From positions 144,831 through 208,830 of the forward strand of contig NZ_JAPDKN010000014.1 of assembly GCF_026163565.1 (NCBI RefSeq): a stretch of DNA of 64,000 nucleotides. Reading direction: 5' to 3'. This DNA comes from Chryseobacterium sp. YIM B08800 (GTDB taxonomy: Bacteria; Bacteroidota; Bacteroidia; Flavobacteriales; Weeksellaceae). The position numbers and the translations under genes were made by a program. Positions 36,026-44,409 of the stretch are shown in pieces (position 1 is the first letter of the stretch; each line of letters begins with the position of its first letter). The notes under the pieces are model-generated. The model searched no databases. It saw only the letters and a program-made list of their open reading frames with translations, and had not been told where the DNA came from.

Positions 36026-38416
36026 ATGATTAGAAACTTTAAACTTATAATTCTATCAAAAAAAAATAAACTAAAAAAATTGATACAGAAAACATCATTA
36101 AGAACTGCAACTACAATCGCTGCAGTCTGCTTTAGTTCGGTCATTTTTGCCCAGCAAAAGTACTCGGTAAGCGGTACCGTCAAGGATCATAAAAATGGAG
36201 AATTACTTCTCGGGGTTATCGTAAAAATTGCAGAAGATCCTACCATATCAGTCGTAGCCAACGAATACGGATTTTACTCTCTTTCACTTCCTAAAGGTTC
36301 TTATACATTGGTGGTTTCCAATCCCGGTTTTAAAGATTTTCAACAGGTTATTAATGTCGAAGACGATATTAAACTTAATCTTCAGCTGAATCAGGACAAT
36401 GAGGAAAGAACAGCAAAAATTGACGAGGTAATTATTTCCGGCGTTAAAAAAGACAAAAATCTTTCATCAGCACAAATGGGAACTGAAACTTTAAGCATTA
36501 AACAAATCGATAAACTTCCTGTTTTATTTGGTGAAAAAGATGTGATGAAAACCATTCAGCTTTTGCCAGGAATTAAAAGCAGCGGTGAAGGAAGCAGCGG
36601 ATTCTCTGTGAGAGGTGGCGCAACGGATCAAAATTTGATTTTGTTGGATGAAGCAGCAGTTTATAATGCTTCGCATTTACTTGGGTTTTTCAGTACATTT
36701 AATAGCGATGCGCTAAAAGATGTGAGCATCATCAAAGGAAACAGTCCGGCTCAATATGGAGGTAGACTTTCTTCTGTTTTGGATGTAAAAATGAAAGACG
36801 GAAACAACAAAGATTACAACGTCAACGGTGGAATTGGTTTAATAAGCAGTCGTTTGAGTGTAGAAGGACCGATTCAAAAGGAAAAATCTTCATTCATTGT
36901 TTCGGGAAGACGAACGTATGCGGATGTTTTTCTGAAAGCAACAGACGATTTTAAAGACAGTAAACTGTATTTTTATGATTTAAATCTAAAAGCCAATTAT
37001 CAAATCAATGATAATAACCGTTTATATTTATCGGGATATTTTGGAAGAGATGTTTTAGGTTTAGGCGATACTTTTTCTACAGATTGGGGAAATACGACCG
37101 CTACTCTACGCTGGAACAGTATTATCAACAGTAAATTATTTTCCAATACTTCATTTATTTACAGCAATTATAACTATAATGTAAGCTTAAGCAGCAACAA
37201 TAATACTTTCGGGCTAGATTCTGAAATTGAAGACTGGAATTTGAAGCAGGATTTCTCTTGGTTTGCAGGAAATAAGCATTCTGTGAAATTTGGTTTACAG
37301 TCTATTTATCATACGATTACACCAAGTAGCGCTTCGGGAACGAGTGTAAGCAGTTTTCCGAGAAACCCGAGATATTCTTGGGAAAATTCGGTTTACATCA
37401 ATGATGATTTTAAAGCAACAGAAAAGCTGACCATCAACTATGGAGCAAGATTAGCAATGTTCTCTGTTTTAGGAGGTGATACTTTCAATACTTATGAAAA
37501 CGGAGTTTTAACAGATTCTGAATATTTAGAAAAAGGAAAATTCGGAAAAACATATGTGAATATTGAGCCTAGAATTACAGCTAATTACAGAATTAATGAG
37601 GTAAGCAGCGTAAAAGGAGGTTATTCCAGAAATACTCAAAATTTACACTTATTAAGCAACAGCGGAAGCGGAAACCCAACCGATCAGTGGATTGGAAGCA
37701 GCTATACCGTACAGCCTGAAATTGCAGACCAAATAAGTGCTGGTTACAGCCGAAATTTCAACAACAATAATTATGAATTGAATGCTGAGATTTATTACAA
37801 ATCAATGCAAAATCAAATTGATTATAAAAACGGGGCGCAAATTTCATTTGATACAGCAGCCGATGTTGAAAGCGAATTATTATTCGGAAAAGGAAGAGCT
37901 TACGGTTTAGAATTAATTGCCAAAAAGAAAAGCGGAAAACTGACAGGATGGATTTCTTATACTCTATCTAAAACCGAAAGAAAAATCAACGGAATCAACG
38001 ATAATGAATGGTATGATGCAAGACAAGACAAAACACATGATCTTTCTATTGTAGCAACATATCAGCTCAATCCGAAATGGTCTTTCTCAGGATTATTTCT
38101 TTACAGCACAGGAAATGCAGTGACTTTCCCAACCGGAAAATATGAACTGAACGGACAAACTGTTTTCCAGTACAGCAGCAGAAATGCAGACAGAATGCCC
38201 GCTTATCACAGAATGGATTTAAGTGCAACGTATGAACCAGAATCCAACAAACGTTTTAAGGGTTCTTGGTCTTTCGGAATTTATAATGTCTACGGTAGAC
38301 AAAATGCATACACCATCACTTTTGAAGACAACCCGAATAATCCGGGAACAACAAGAGCAATGCAGACTTCATTGTTCCGTTGGGTTCCGAATATTACTTA
38401 TAATTTCAAATTTTAA
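36026..38416 (+). CDS. TonB-dependent receptor with carboxypeptidase-like regulatory domain
   Basis: 796 residues from the ATG at 36026; a TTG six codons upstream is less likely. A long N-terminal region with a signal segment (ATTIAAVCFSSVIFAQQ, ~35-51) precedes a carboxypeptidase-regulatory-like domain (~53-135, YSVSGTVKDHKNGELL). The plug follows (~150-270, EKDVMKTIQLLPGIKSSGEG, FSVRGGATDQNLILLDEA), then the beta-barrel ending in YNFKF. It is followed by a DUF4249 lipoprotein gene, a frequent receptor-lipoprotein pair in Bacteroidota that is thought to work together in uptake. The substrate is unknown. The FSVRGG motif is typical of this receptor class. Confidence 0.92.
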   Translation: MIRNFKLIILSKKNKLKKLIQKTSLRTATTIAAVCFSSVIFAQQKYSVSGTVKDHKNGELLLGVIVKIAEDPTISVVANEYGFYSLSLPKGSYTLVVSNPGFKDFQQVINVEDDIKLNLQLNQDNEERTAKIDEVIISGVKKDKNLSSAQMGTETLSIKQIDKLPVLFGEKDVMKTIQLLPGIKSSGEGSSGFSVRGGATDQNLILLDEAAVYNASHLLGFFSTFNSDALKDVSIIKGNSPAQYGGRLSSVLDVKMKDGNNKDYNVNGGIGLISSRLSVEGPIQKEKSSFIVSGRRTYADVFLKATDDFKDSKLYFYDLNLKANYQINDNNRLYLSGYFGRDVLGLGDTFSTDWGNTTATLRWNSIINSKLFSNTSFIYSNYNYNVSLSSNNNTFGLDSEIEDWNLKQDFSWFAGNKHSVKFGLQSIYHTITPSSASGTSVSSFPRNPRYSWENSVYINDDFKATEKLTINYGARLAMFSVLGGDTFNTYENGVLTDSEYLEKGKFGKTYVNIEPRITANYRINEVSSVKGGYSRNTQNLHLLSNSGSGNPTDQWIGSSYTVQPEIADQISAGYSRNFNNNNYELNAEIYYKSMQNQIDYKNGAQISFDTAADVESELLFGKGRAYGLELIAKKKSGKLTGWISYTLSKTERKINGINDNEWYDARQDKTHDLSIVATYQLNPKWSFSGLFLYSTGNAVTFPTGKYELNGQTVFQYSSRNADRMPAYHRMDLSATYEPESNKRFKGSWSFGIYNVYGRQNAYTITFEDNPNNPGTTRAMQTSLFRWVPNITYNFKF

Positions 38417-38503
38417 TTTATAGTAATTTAACAATACATTTTAGATTTAAAATTTAGTCTTCAACTAATCTCTAAAATCTAATTTCTAACTTCTATTTAA
38501 TTT

Positions 38504-39301
38504 ATGAAAAATATATTTTTAATCATATTATCTTTCTTTTTGGTAATCTCTTGTGAAAAAGAAATTGATCTCGATCTGGAAGATCAAAGCGGAAGCATTG
38601 TTATTGAAGGAAATATAACCGACCAAGATGGACCGTATTACGTGAAAATTACTAAATCGGTTGCTTTTACCCAAACCAATCAGTATCCGGCAATAGAAAA
38701 TGCAGTAGTAATTTTAAATGACGATTTTGGACAGTCTGAAAGTTTACAATATATGGGTAATGGATTTTACAAAACTAATTTTATTGAAGGAATCTCTGGG
38801 CACACTTACACGTTACAGATAATAGCAGAAGGAAAAGAATATTTTGCAAAAAGTACAATGCCTGAAGCTGTTGATTTTGAAGGCTTGGAACAGGATTCTT
38901 TTATGGTCGGTGGTGAAACCAGTTATACGCTTTTGCCTGTATTCACAGATCCTCAAGCTTTAGGAAACCGTTATTTATTTAGCTACACTATAAACAACAA
39001 ACCTAAAAGATATTTTTCAGAATTTTCTGATAATATTAATAACGGAATGCCTAACCAAAGACCTTTAATCCTTCCAAACGATGATGGTGAAGATCCAGAT
39101 GATGTAAAAGTGGCGGTAGGTGATAACATTCATGTCGAAATGAGATGTATCGACAATAATGTTTATACCTACTATTCAGCACTGCTTCAGCTTATGGGAG
39201 GCGGCGTTACACCAGCTAACCCACCCAGCAATATTAGCAATGGTGCTTTAGGATATTTTTCAGCACATACTGTGAAGAAAAAAAGTATCGTTATTGAATA
39301 A
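38504..39301 (+). CDS. DUF4249 family lipoprotein
   Basis: 265 residues. A lipoprotein signal (MKNIFLIILSFFLVISCEKE, Cys at residue 17) is followed by a DUF4249 domain: the acidic EIDLDLEDQSGSIVIEG start, then YYVKITKSVAF and VVILNDDFG, and the C-terminal GALGYFSAHTV motif. These proteins typically sit next to a TonB-dependent receptor, as here (88 bases downstream of it), and are thought to be its surface-exposed partner. A terminator follows. Confidence 0.92.
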   Translation: MKNIFLIILSFFLVISCEKEIDLDLEDQSGSIVIEGNITDQDGPYYVKITKSVAFTQTNQYPAIENAVVILNDDFGQSESLQYMGNGFYKTNFIEGISGHTYTLQIIAEGKEYFAKSTMPEAVDFEGLEQDSFMVGGETSYTLLPVFTDPQALGNRYLFSYTINNKPKRYFSEFSDNINNGMPNQRPLILPNDDGEDPDDVKVAVGDNIHVEMRCIDNNVYTYYSALLQLMGGGVTPANPPSNISNGALGYFSAHTVKKKSIVIE

Positions 39302-39323
39302 GAAACCACTAAAATTTTAGTTC

Positions 39324-39358
39324 AAGCTATTTCATTCATTTGAAATAGCTTTTTTATT
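39324..39358 (+). terminator. Intrinsic terminator
   Basis: AAGCTATTTCA faces TGAAATAGCTT with a short loop and six T residues. Confidence 0.85.
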
Positions 39359-39395
39359 ACCCTGATTTTTAGACAGTTTAAAGTAAATAATTGTC

Positions 39396-39424
39396 ATTAA
39401 CATAAATTAACACATTTTAAATGT
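39396..39424 (+). promoter_or_regulatory. ATTAACA direct repeats and an ACATTTTAAATGT palindrome
   Basis: ATTAACA occurs at 39396-39402 and 39406-39412, one helical turn apart, followed by the 13-base palindrome at 39412-39424. It lies ~50-75 bases upstream of the beta-barrel gene at 39473. Tandem repeats with this spacing are typical of OmpR/PhoB-type binding sites. This is inferred, with no regulator assigned. Confidence 0.35.
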
Positions 39425-39472
39425 AACGAATATTCCCCTATCGGTGTCTTATAATTAAATATAAAACCTTTA

Positions 39473-41626
39473 ATGAAAAAAATATTAGTACCAGTTGCTT
39501 TATTAATAGGAACACTAGCTTTTTCGCAAACTGAAAAAGACACGATAGAATCAAAAGTAAAAGAAATAGAAGAAGTAACTTTTGTTGCCAGAAAACCAAC
39601 GATAGAATCTAAGGTTGATCGTACGGTTTTCAATGTAGCCAATAGTTCTATTCTTGCAGGAAACACCACTTGGGATGTTCTTAGAATGACCCCTTTACTA
39701 AGCGTTGACAGTAATGATGCTTTAAAAGCTGAAGGAGAATCTGTTACCGTTTATATCAACGACAGAAAATCTGTTTTTACCGGAAAGGAATTAAAAGAAT
39801 ATCTACAGACCATTCCTGCAGATAATCTGATGAAAATCGAAGTAATTACAAGTCCGTCTTCAAGATACGAAGCAACCGGATCGGTCATCAATATTGTTCT
39901 TAAAAAGCGTGATGATGAAGGAATGAAAGGAAGCATAACATTCAACAACAGGCAAAACACACAAAATTCTCAGTACACCAATCTTAATCTTAATTATCAT
40001 AAGAAAAATTTTACACAAACTCTTGTAGGAAGCTACAGTGATAACACTTGGGTACAAAGAAATTCGTTTCTGAATACGGTTTATCAAAATAATGTAATTA
40101 CTGAAGGATCTACAAAAAATATTTACAAAGGGAAAAACCCTTCTGTCTCTTCAACTTCTGAATATGAACTGAACGAAAAGAATACAATAGGGATTATTCT
40201 TGAAGCTTATCAAGGGAAAAGAACCAATACATCGGAGGCAAATGGATCACAATCTGAGAATAATCAATTAAGTTATTTGTATGATCAAAATCAGAATTCA
40301 TCAAGTTTGGGTCGTAATTTCGGAACTAATGTTTTTTATAAATATTATGATAAAGAAAAAAACAGAATTTTAGATGTCAATTTGGGAACAAACTATGATG
40401 GAGAAGATGATCACAGCTATTTTATCAAAAATGAAATATCACCAAGCAAAACTGACATTAGAGAAATAGGGGTACTTTCTGATGTTGAAAACCGAAATTA
40501 TTATCTGAAAGTAGATTATACACAACCTTTAGGAAAATCAGGAGGTAACTTTGAAGTCGGTGGTAAAATGGATTTTAATAATAATGTAATTCCTAATCAG
40601 CTTTACGGAAATCAATTAACAGGTTTAAGTACAGGAGACACTTTCCGTTATGAAGATAATATCAGTTCGGCTTATGCCAATTATTCTAAAACTTTTTTCA
40701 AAAAATTAGAAACAAGAATCGGTTTGCGTTACGAATACATCGATTACAAAATTCGTCAGGATGTTGCAGGAACTTCACGAAACGATTCTTATGGTAAATT
40801 TTTACCGAATATTTTAGTTAAATATTCTTTTTCAGATAAATATGATTTAAGCTTAACCTACAACAAAAACCTTTGGCGACCTTGGTATTCTGAATTCAAC
40901 CCTTTTATGCAACCTACCAATGATGGATTTTATTCTCGCGGAAATATTGAGTTAAATCCAAACCCAAGTGACAGATTGTATATGAAATTTGGATTCTTGA
41001 AGAAATATTTTCTTTCGGCAAGATATACTTTCACAGATCAGGATTACTGGACAACTTATGTAACTGAAGGCGATAAAATCATTCAACAGGAAGCCAATTT
41101 TCTTGGGAAAGTACACAAATATTATCTATACGCCAATACCAATCAATCTCTTCTTAAAAATAAGCTGAATGTAAATATGAGCTTCGGATGGAATTATATA
41201 GATAATAGTGATTTTAATACAAGAAACAATTTAAAAACTGACAACAATTATATAAGTTATTGGGCGGGTTCTACCAACTTAACGTACACCAATCTTTTTA
41301 ATAAGAACATTAATTTGAGCGCCTGGGTAGAAGTTTCTAATCAGAATAACGGGAACTCTATTGCGAATAAAACCAATGTTTTTCATAATATTTCAGCGAC
41401 AAAGATTTTCCCAAAAACCCAGCTGGAATTCAGTTTACAGTTAATGAATATTTTTGCAAGACCAACGTTTGATTCTACAACATTTAGCCCCACCGGAAGC
41501 CAGAGAAATTCAACTAGATCAGACTGGTACGGAGCGTCTTTTTCTATTGTAAAACGATTCGGAAACCAGAAAGTAAAAGAAAATACCAAAACCGATGTTG
41601 AGAAAAACAGCGGTGGCGGAAAATAA
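39473..41626 (+). CDS. Outer membrane beta-barrel protein, TonB-receptor-like (OMP_b-brl_3 type)
   Basis: 717 residues. A signal peptide (MKKILVPVALLIGTLAFSQ) is followed directly by a plug region (~25-140, EVTFVARKPTIESKVDRTVF, MKIEVITSPSSRYEATGSVI) without the usual N-terminal regulatory domain, and then a large beta-barrel. It is a paralogue of the protein at 31688-34012 in layout, but shorter at the N-terminus. The C-terminal tail is unusual: after the final strand (SIVKRFG) it carries a polar extension (VKENTKTDVEKNSGGGK). Substrate unknown. Confidence 0.9.
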   Translation: MKKILVPVALLIGTLAFSQTEKDTIESKVKEIEEVTFVARKPTIESKVDRTVFNVANSSILAGNTTWDVLRMTPLLSVDSNDALKAEGESVTVYINDRKSVFTGKELKEYLQTIPADNLMKIEVITSPSSRYEATGSVINIVLKKRDDEGMKGSITFNNRQNTQNSQYTNLNLNYHKKNFTQTLVGSYSDNTWVQRNSFLNTVYQNNVITEGSTKNIYKGKNPSVSSTSEYELNEKNTIGIILEAYQGKRTNTSEANGSQSENNQLSYLYDQNQNSSSLGRNFGTNVFYKYYDKEKNRILDVNLGTNYDGEDDHSYFIKNEISPSKTDIREIGVLSDVENRNYYLKVDYTQPLGKSGGNFEVGGKMDFNNNVIPNQLYGNQLTGLSTGDTFRYEDNISSAYANYSKTFFKKLETRIGLRYEYIDYKIRQDVAGTSRNDSYGKFLPNILVKYSFSDKYDLSLTYNKNLWRPWYSEFNPFMQPTNDGFYSRGNIELNPNPSDRLYMKFGFLKKYFLSARYTFTDQDYWTTYVTEGDKIIQQEANFLGKVHKYYLYANTNQSLLKNKLNVNMSFGWNYIDNSDFNTRNNLKTDNNYISYWAGSTNLTYTNLFNKNINLSAWVEVSNQNNGNSIANKTNVFHNISATKIFPKTQLEFSLQLMNIFARPTFDSTTFSPTGSQRNSTRSDWYGASFSIVKRFGNQKVKENTKTDVEKNSGGGK

Positions 41627-41648
41627 GAAATAGTTTTTTTTATTCTTG

Positions 41649-41683
41649 AAACGGATGGTGAGCAATTCACTGTCCGTTTTTTA
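41649..41683 (+). terminator. Intrinsic terminator
   Basis: AAACGGA faces TCCGTTT, with an inner GTGA/TCAC pairing, and a T run. Confidence 0.7.
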
Positions 41684-41874
41684 TATTCAAATTATTTGCA
41701 GATCTTTTTTTAACAAACAGAAAATTTTAGCAGTAGACATAGGTATCCCACGTAGTGAAGTAAAGTAGATTTGTAAATAGATAACAGATTGATTTGAAAT
41801 AAAAACTGTTAATTATTTATAAAAACTCTGTATGGCATAGAAATTATTATACTATAATAAAAGACACCTATAAG

Positions 41875-42153
41875 ATGGAAATTACAGAACAAAATAAAGA
41901 TACTATAGAATACTATTTAGCTTTAAATATACAACAGCAGTTTGGCAACCACATTGATTTGAAAGATGAATTTACCTTTACAGAAAATCTCGTTTCAAAG
42001 AAAACAATTATAGCTCCTACTTTTTCGGATAAGATTTTATCACAACCGGAAATTAAAGAATTTTTATCCGCTTTAATCAGTGATATCAATAATGAAGAGC
42101 AACCCCGAAAGTTACCCAATTCAGATCAGAATCAAATAAGAAACGTGATATAA
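41875..42153 (+). CDS. Small acidic hypothetical protein
   Basis: 92 residues, with no signal peptide or membrane segment. The sequence is mostly polar (EITEQNKDTIEYYLALNIQQQF, ending NQIRNVI). No family recognised. It lies alone, convergent with the sensory operon, with a terminator between them. Coding is supported by the clean start, ordinary composition and the terminator just 4 bases after the stop. Confidence 0.6.
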   Translation: MEITEQNKDTIEYYLALNIQQQFGNHIDLKDEFTFTENLVSKKTIIAPTFSDKILSQPEIKEFLSALISDINNEEQPRKLPNSDQNQIRNVI

Positions 42154-42156
42154 AAG

Positions 42157-42189
42157 AAAATCCCTTTCAGTAAATGAAGGGGATTTTTA
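42157..42189. terminator. Bidirectional intrinsic terminator
   Basis: AAAATCCCTTTCA faces TGAAGGGGATTTTT (one bulge), between convergent genes ending at 42153 and 42207. Confidence 0.8.
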
Positions 42190-42206
42190 TTTTTTGAGAA
42201 ATTATT

Positions 42207-42578
42207 CTAAGCTTTTTCCTGTAAAAACATCGCAACTTTATCTTCCAAATCTTCAAGATTAAAAGGCTTTGCAACATAATCATCTGCCTGAGCTTCTTTT
42301 GCCAAAGCTACAATATCATTATTTGCCGTTACATAAATTACCGGAATCGATTTAAATTCTTCATGACTCTTTAAAAGCTTTGTTGCCTCTACTCCACCAA
42401 TTCTGGGAATCCAGTTATCCATGAGAATTACATCGGGTTTAAAACTTGAAACCTTTTCGATAATATCATGAGATGTTTCTGAAATTTCGACCTGATAACC
42501 GTTTTCTTCAAAAATGATCGTAATCACTTCAAGAATGGTTTTATCATCATCAAAAATCAAAATTTTCTTCTTACTCAT
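42207..42578 (-). CDS. Single-domain response regulator
   Basis: 123 residues, one REC domain: acidic pocket FDDD (~10-12), phospho-acceptor Asp in VILMDNW (~54), Thr in VIYVTAN (~82) and Lys in VAKPFN (~104). No output domain, so it acts by protein contact or as a phosphate sink. It is last in the six-gene sensory operon, 34 bases after cheB. Confidence 0.92.
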   Translation of the reverse strand: MSKKKILIFDDDKTILEVITIIFEENGYQVEISETSHDIIEKVSSFKPDVILMDNWIPRIGGVEATKLLKSHEEFKSIPVIYVTANNDIVALAKEAQADDYVAKPFNLEDLEDKVAMFLQEKA

Positions 42579-42612
42579 ATTCTTTATTTAGCTTTAATTA
42601 GTTTATTTTTTT

Positions 42613-43185
42613 TTATAATTCATTGATATAATCTGCCAGATTATCTGGTGTGATGAGCAGATCATATTTTACCTCTTCCACAGCGTGTTTCGGCATATAA
42701 TTTACCTCGGCTGTTTCCGGATTCTGAATCCAGACTTTGCCATTGTTTTTTTTAATGTAAGACAAACCTTCTACTCCGTCTGCATTGGCTCCTGAAAGCA
42801 AAATCCCGACCAAAGTTTTACCATAAACTTCCGCGGCAGATTTAAAAGTGACATCAATTGACGGTCTGGAATAATTCATCTTCTCAGAACTGTCCAGAGA
42901 CATCGTTTTTTTGTTTTCAAATAAAAGATGATAATCTGCGGGAACGATATAGATTTTATTCTTTCTAATATCCGTTTTATCATCGATCTCCACCACTTCA
43001 GTTGAAATGAATTGTTGAAGTAAAGTCTGCAAAATATTGGTTGATTGTGCTTTTCTATGCAAAACCAATATAATGGGGAAATTTAATTTCTCATTGATGT
43101 TTTTAATCATTTCCAAAATAACCTGCAGACTTCCTGCAGATCCACCGATCAAAACCAATTCTGTATTTTTGCCTTCAGTTTGCAT
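42613..43185 (-). CDS. cheB: CheB-type methylesterase domain protein
   Basis: 190 residues, only the catalytic domain; the N-terminal REC domain of classical CheB is absent. The triad is visible: Ser16 in GGSAGS, His43 in LVLHRK and Asp136 in GANADG. CheB removes methyl groups from, or deamidates, chemoreceptor glutamates, but no receptor, CheA or CheW is in this operon. With CheR next to it, it more likely belongs to a non-chemotaxis signalling module built around the hybrid kinase upstream. Confidence 0.9.
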   Translation of the reverse strand: MQTEGKNTELVLIGGSAGSLQVILEMIKNINEKLNFPIILVLHRKAQSTNILQTLLQQFISTEVVEIDDKTDIRKNKIYIVPADYHLLFENKKTMSLDSSEKMNYSRPSIDVTFKSAAEVYGKTLVGILLSGANADGVEGLSYIKKNNGKVWIQNPETAEVNYMPKHAVEEVKYDLLITPDNLADYINEL

Positions 43186-43197
43186 GTTAAAAAAATA

Positions 43198-44028
43198 TTA
43201 GTTATGGTCTATTTTTTTCCAGATTCTCTGATCGTCAATCTGGTGGAAATTTTTGTCTAATTTAGAAAATCTAATCGTCTCTTTTGCTCCTAAAGCCAAA
43301 AAGCCTAAATTTTCTAAACTGTTATCAAAAAGTCTGAAAACTCTTTCCTGCAAACCACGGTCAAAATAAATAAGAACATTTCTGCAGATAATCAACTGAA
43401 AACTGTTAAAAGAGCTATCCGAAACCAGATTATGAGTCGATAAAATCAGTTTTTCCTGCAGGCTTTTATCAAATTTTACACTGTCGTAATTCGCAGTATA
43501 ATAATCTGAAAAATCTTTTTTCCCACCGGAAAGCATATAATTTTCAGAATACAGTTTCATTTGCTGTAATGGGAAAACTCCCGCTCTTGCTGTTTCTAAA
43601 ACCGAAGGATTAAGATCAGTTCCATAGATCAAAGATTTATGATACAAGTTGGCTTCTTTCAATAAAATCGCCATAGAGTAAGCTTCTTCGCCTGTAGAGC
43701 AACCTGCAACCCAAATTCTGATCAGAGGATAAGTTCCTAACTGCGGTAAAATTTTTTCCCTTAAACCTTTAAAAAAATGAGGATCACGGAACATTTCAGT
43801 CACATTCACCGTTACTTCTTCTACAAAACGTTTCAAATATTCTGGCTCATTGATGAGGGTGTAGCGCAATTCTGCAAAACTTGTAAATCTTTCTATCAAG
43901 CAAATACGGTTTACCCTCCGTTTAAAAGAAGCTCTGCTGTACCCGGAAAAATCATATCCGTACAGTTCGTAGACATCTTTAATAAGAAATTCTACCTCTT
44001 CATCTTTTATAATACTTGGTTCGAGCAT
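43198..44028 (-). CDS. cheR: CheR-type protein methyltransferase
   Basis: 276 residues. The N-terminal helical CheR domain (~1-75, with GYSRASFKRRVNRICL) is followed by the AdoMet-binding domain: VAGCSTGEEAYSMAI (~108-122), YGTDLNPSVLETARAGVF (~134-151) and LIICRNVLIYFD (~218-229). It transfers methyl groups to glutamates of a target protein. The target is not evident because no chemoreceptor is linked; it may be the large kinase of the same operon. The gap to cheB is 12 bases, and to the upstream REC gene 3 bases. Confidence 0.93.
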   Translation of the reverse strand: MLEPSIIKDEEVEFLIKDVYELYGYDFSGYSRASFKRRVNRICLIERFTSFAELRYTLINEPEYLKRFVEEVTVNVTEMFRDPHFFKGLREKILPQLGTYPLIRIWVAGCSTGEEAYSMAILLKEANLYHKSLIYGTDLNPSVLETARAGVFPLQQMKLYSENYMLSGGKKDFSDYYTANYDSVKFDKSLQEKLILSTHNLVSDSSFNSFQLIICRNVLIYFDRGLQERVFRLFDNSLENLGFLALGAKETIRFSKLDKNFHQIDDQRIWKKIDHN

Positions 44029-44031
44029 TTT

Positions 44032-44394
44032 TTAAAGTTTTTCGAGCGCAGTTAACAATACATCAACATTAATCGGTTTTGAAACATAATCATTGGCTCC
44101 AGCGTCCAGACATTTCTGACGATCTTCGGGCATTGCCTGTGCGGTGACTGCAATCACAGGAATCTGGTTTATTTCCGGTGTATTTCTAATGATTTTTATG
44201 GCTTCGTAACCATCCATTTCAGGCATCATCATATCCATTAAAACAACAGAAATATCCTGATCTTTTCTAAGCATATCAATTGCTTCCAAAGCCATTGTAG
44301 AACTCTCAATATGATATCCTTTTGCTTTTAAAGTCAGTTTTAAGGCAAATATATTTCGCGGATCATCATCCACTATTAAAATTTTCTTGTTCAT
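44032..44394 (-). CDS. Single-domain response regulator
   Basis: 120 residues, one REC domain: VDDDPRN (~7-13), phospho-acceptor Asp in VLMDMMMPEMDGYE (~52), Thr-Ala in VTAQAMPEDRQKC (~80) and Lys in SKPIN. It closely resembles the last REC domain of the adjacent hybrid kinase (same MDMMMPEMDGYE and DRQKC-DAGA-DY pattern), so it probably arose by copying that domain, or receives phosphate from the same kinase. Confidence 0.92.
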   Translation of the reverse strand: MNKKILIVDDDPRNIFALKLTLKAKGYHIESSTMALEAIDMLRKDQDISVVLMDMMMPEMDGYEAIKIIRNTPEINQIPVIAVTAQAMPEDRQKCLDAGANDYVSKPINVDVLLTALEKL

Positions 44395-44409
44395 CAGAAT
44401 TTTATCTGT

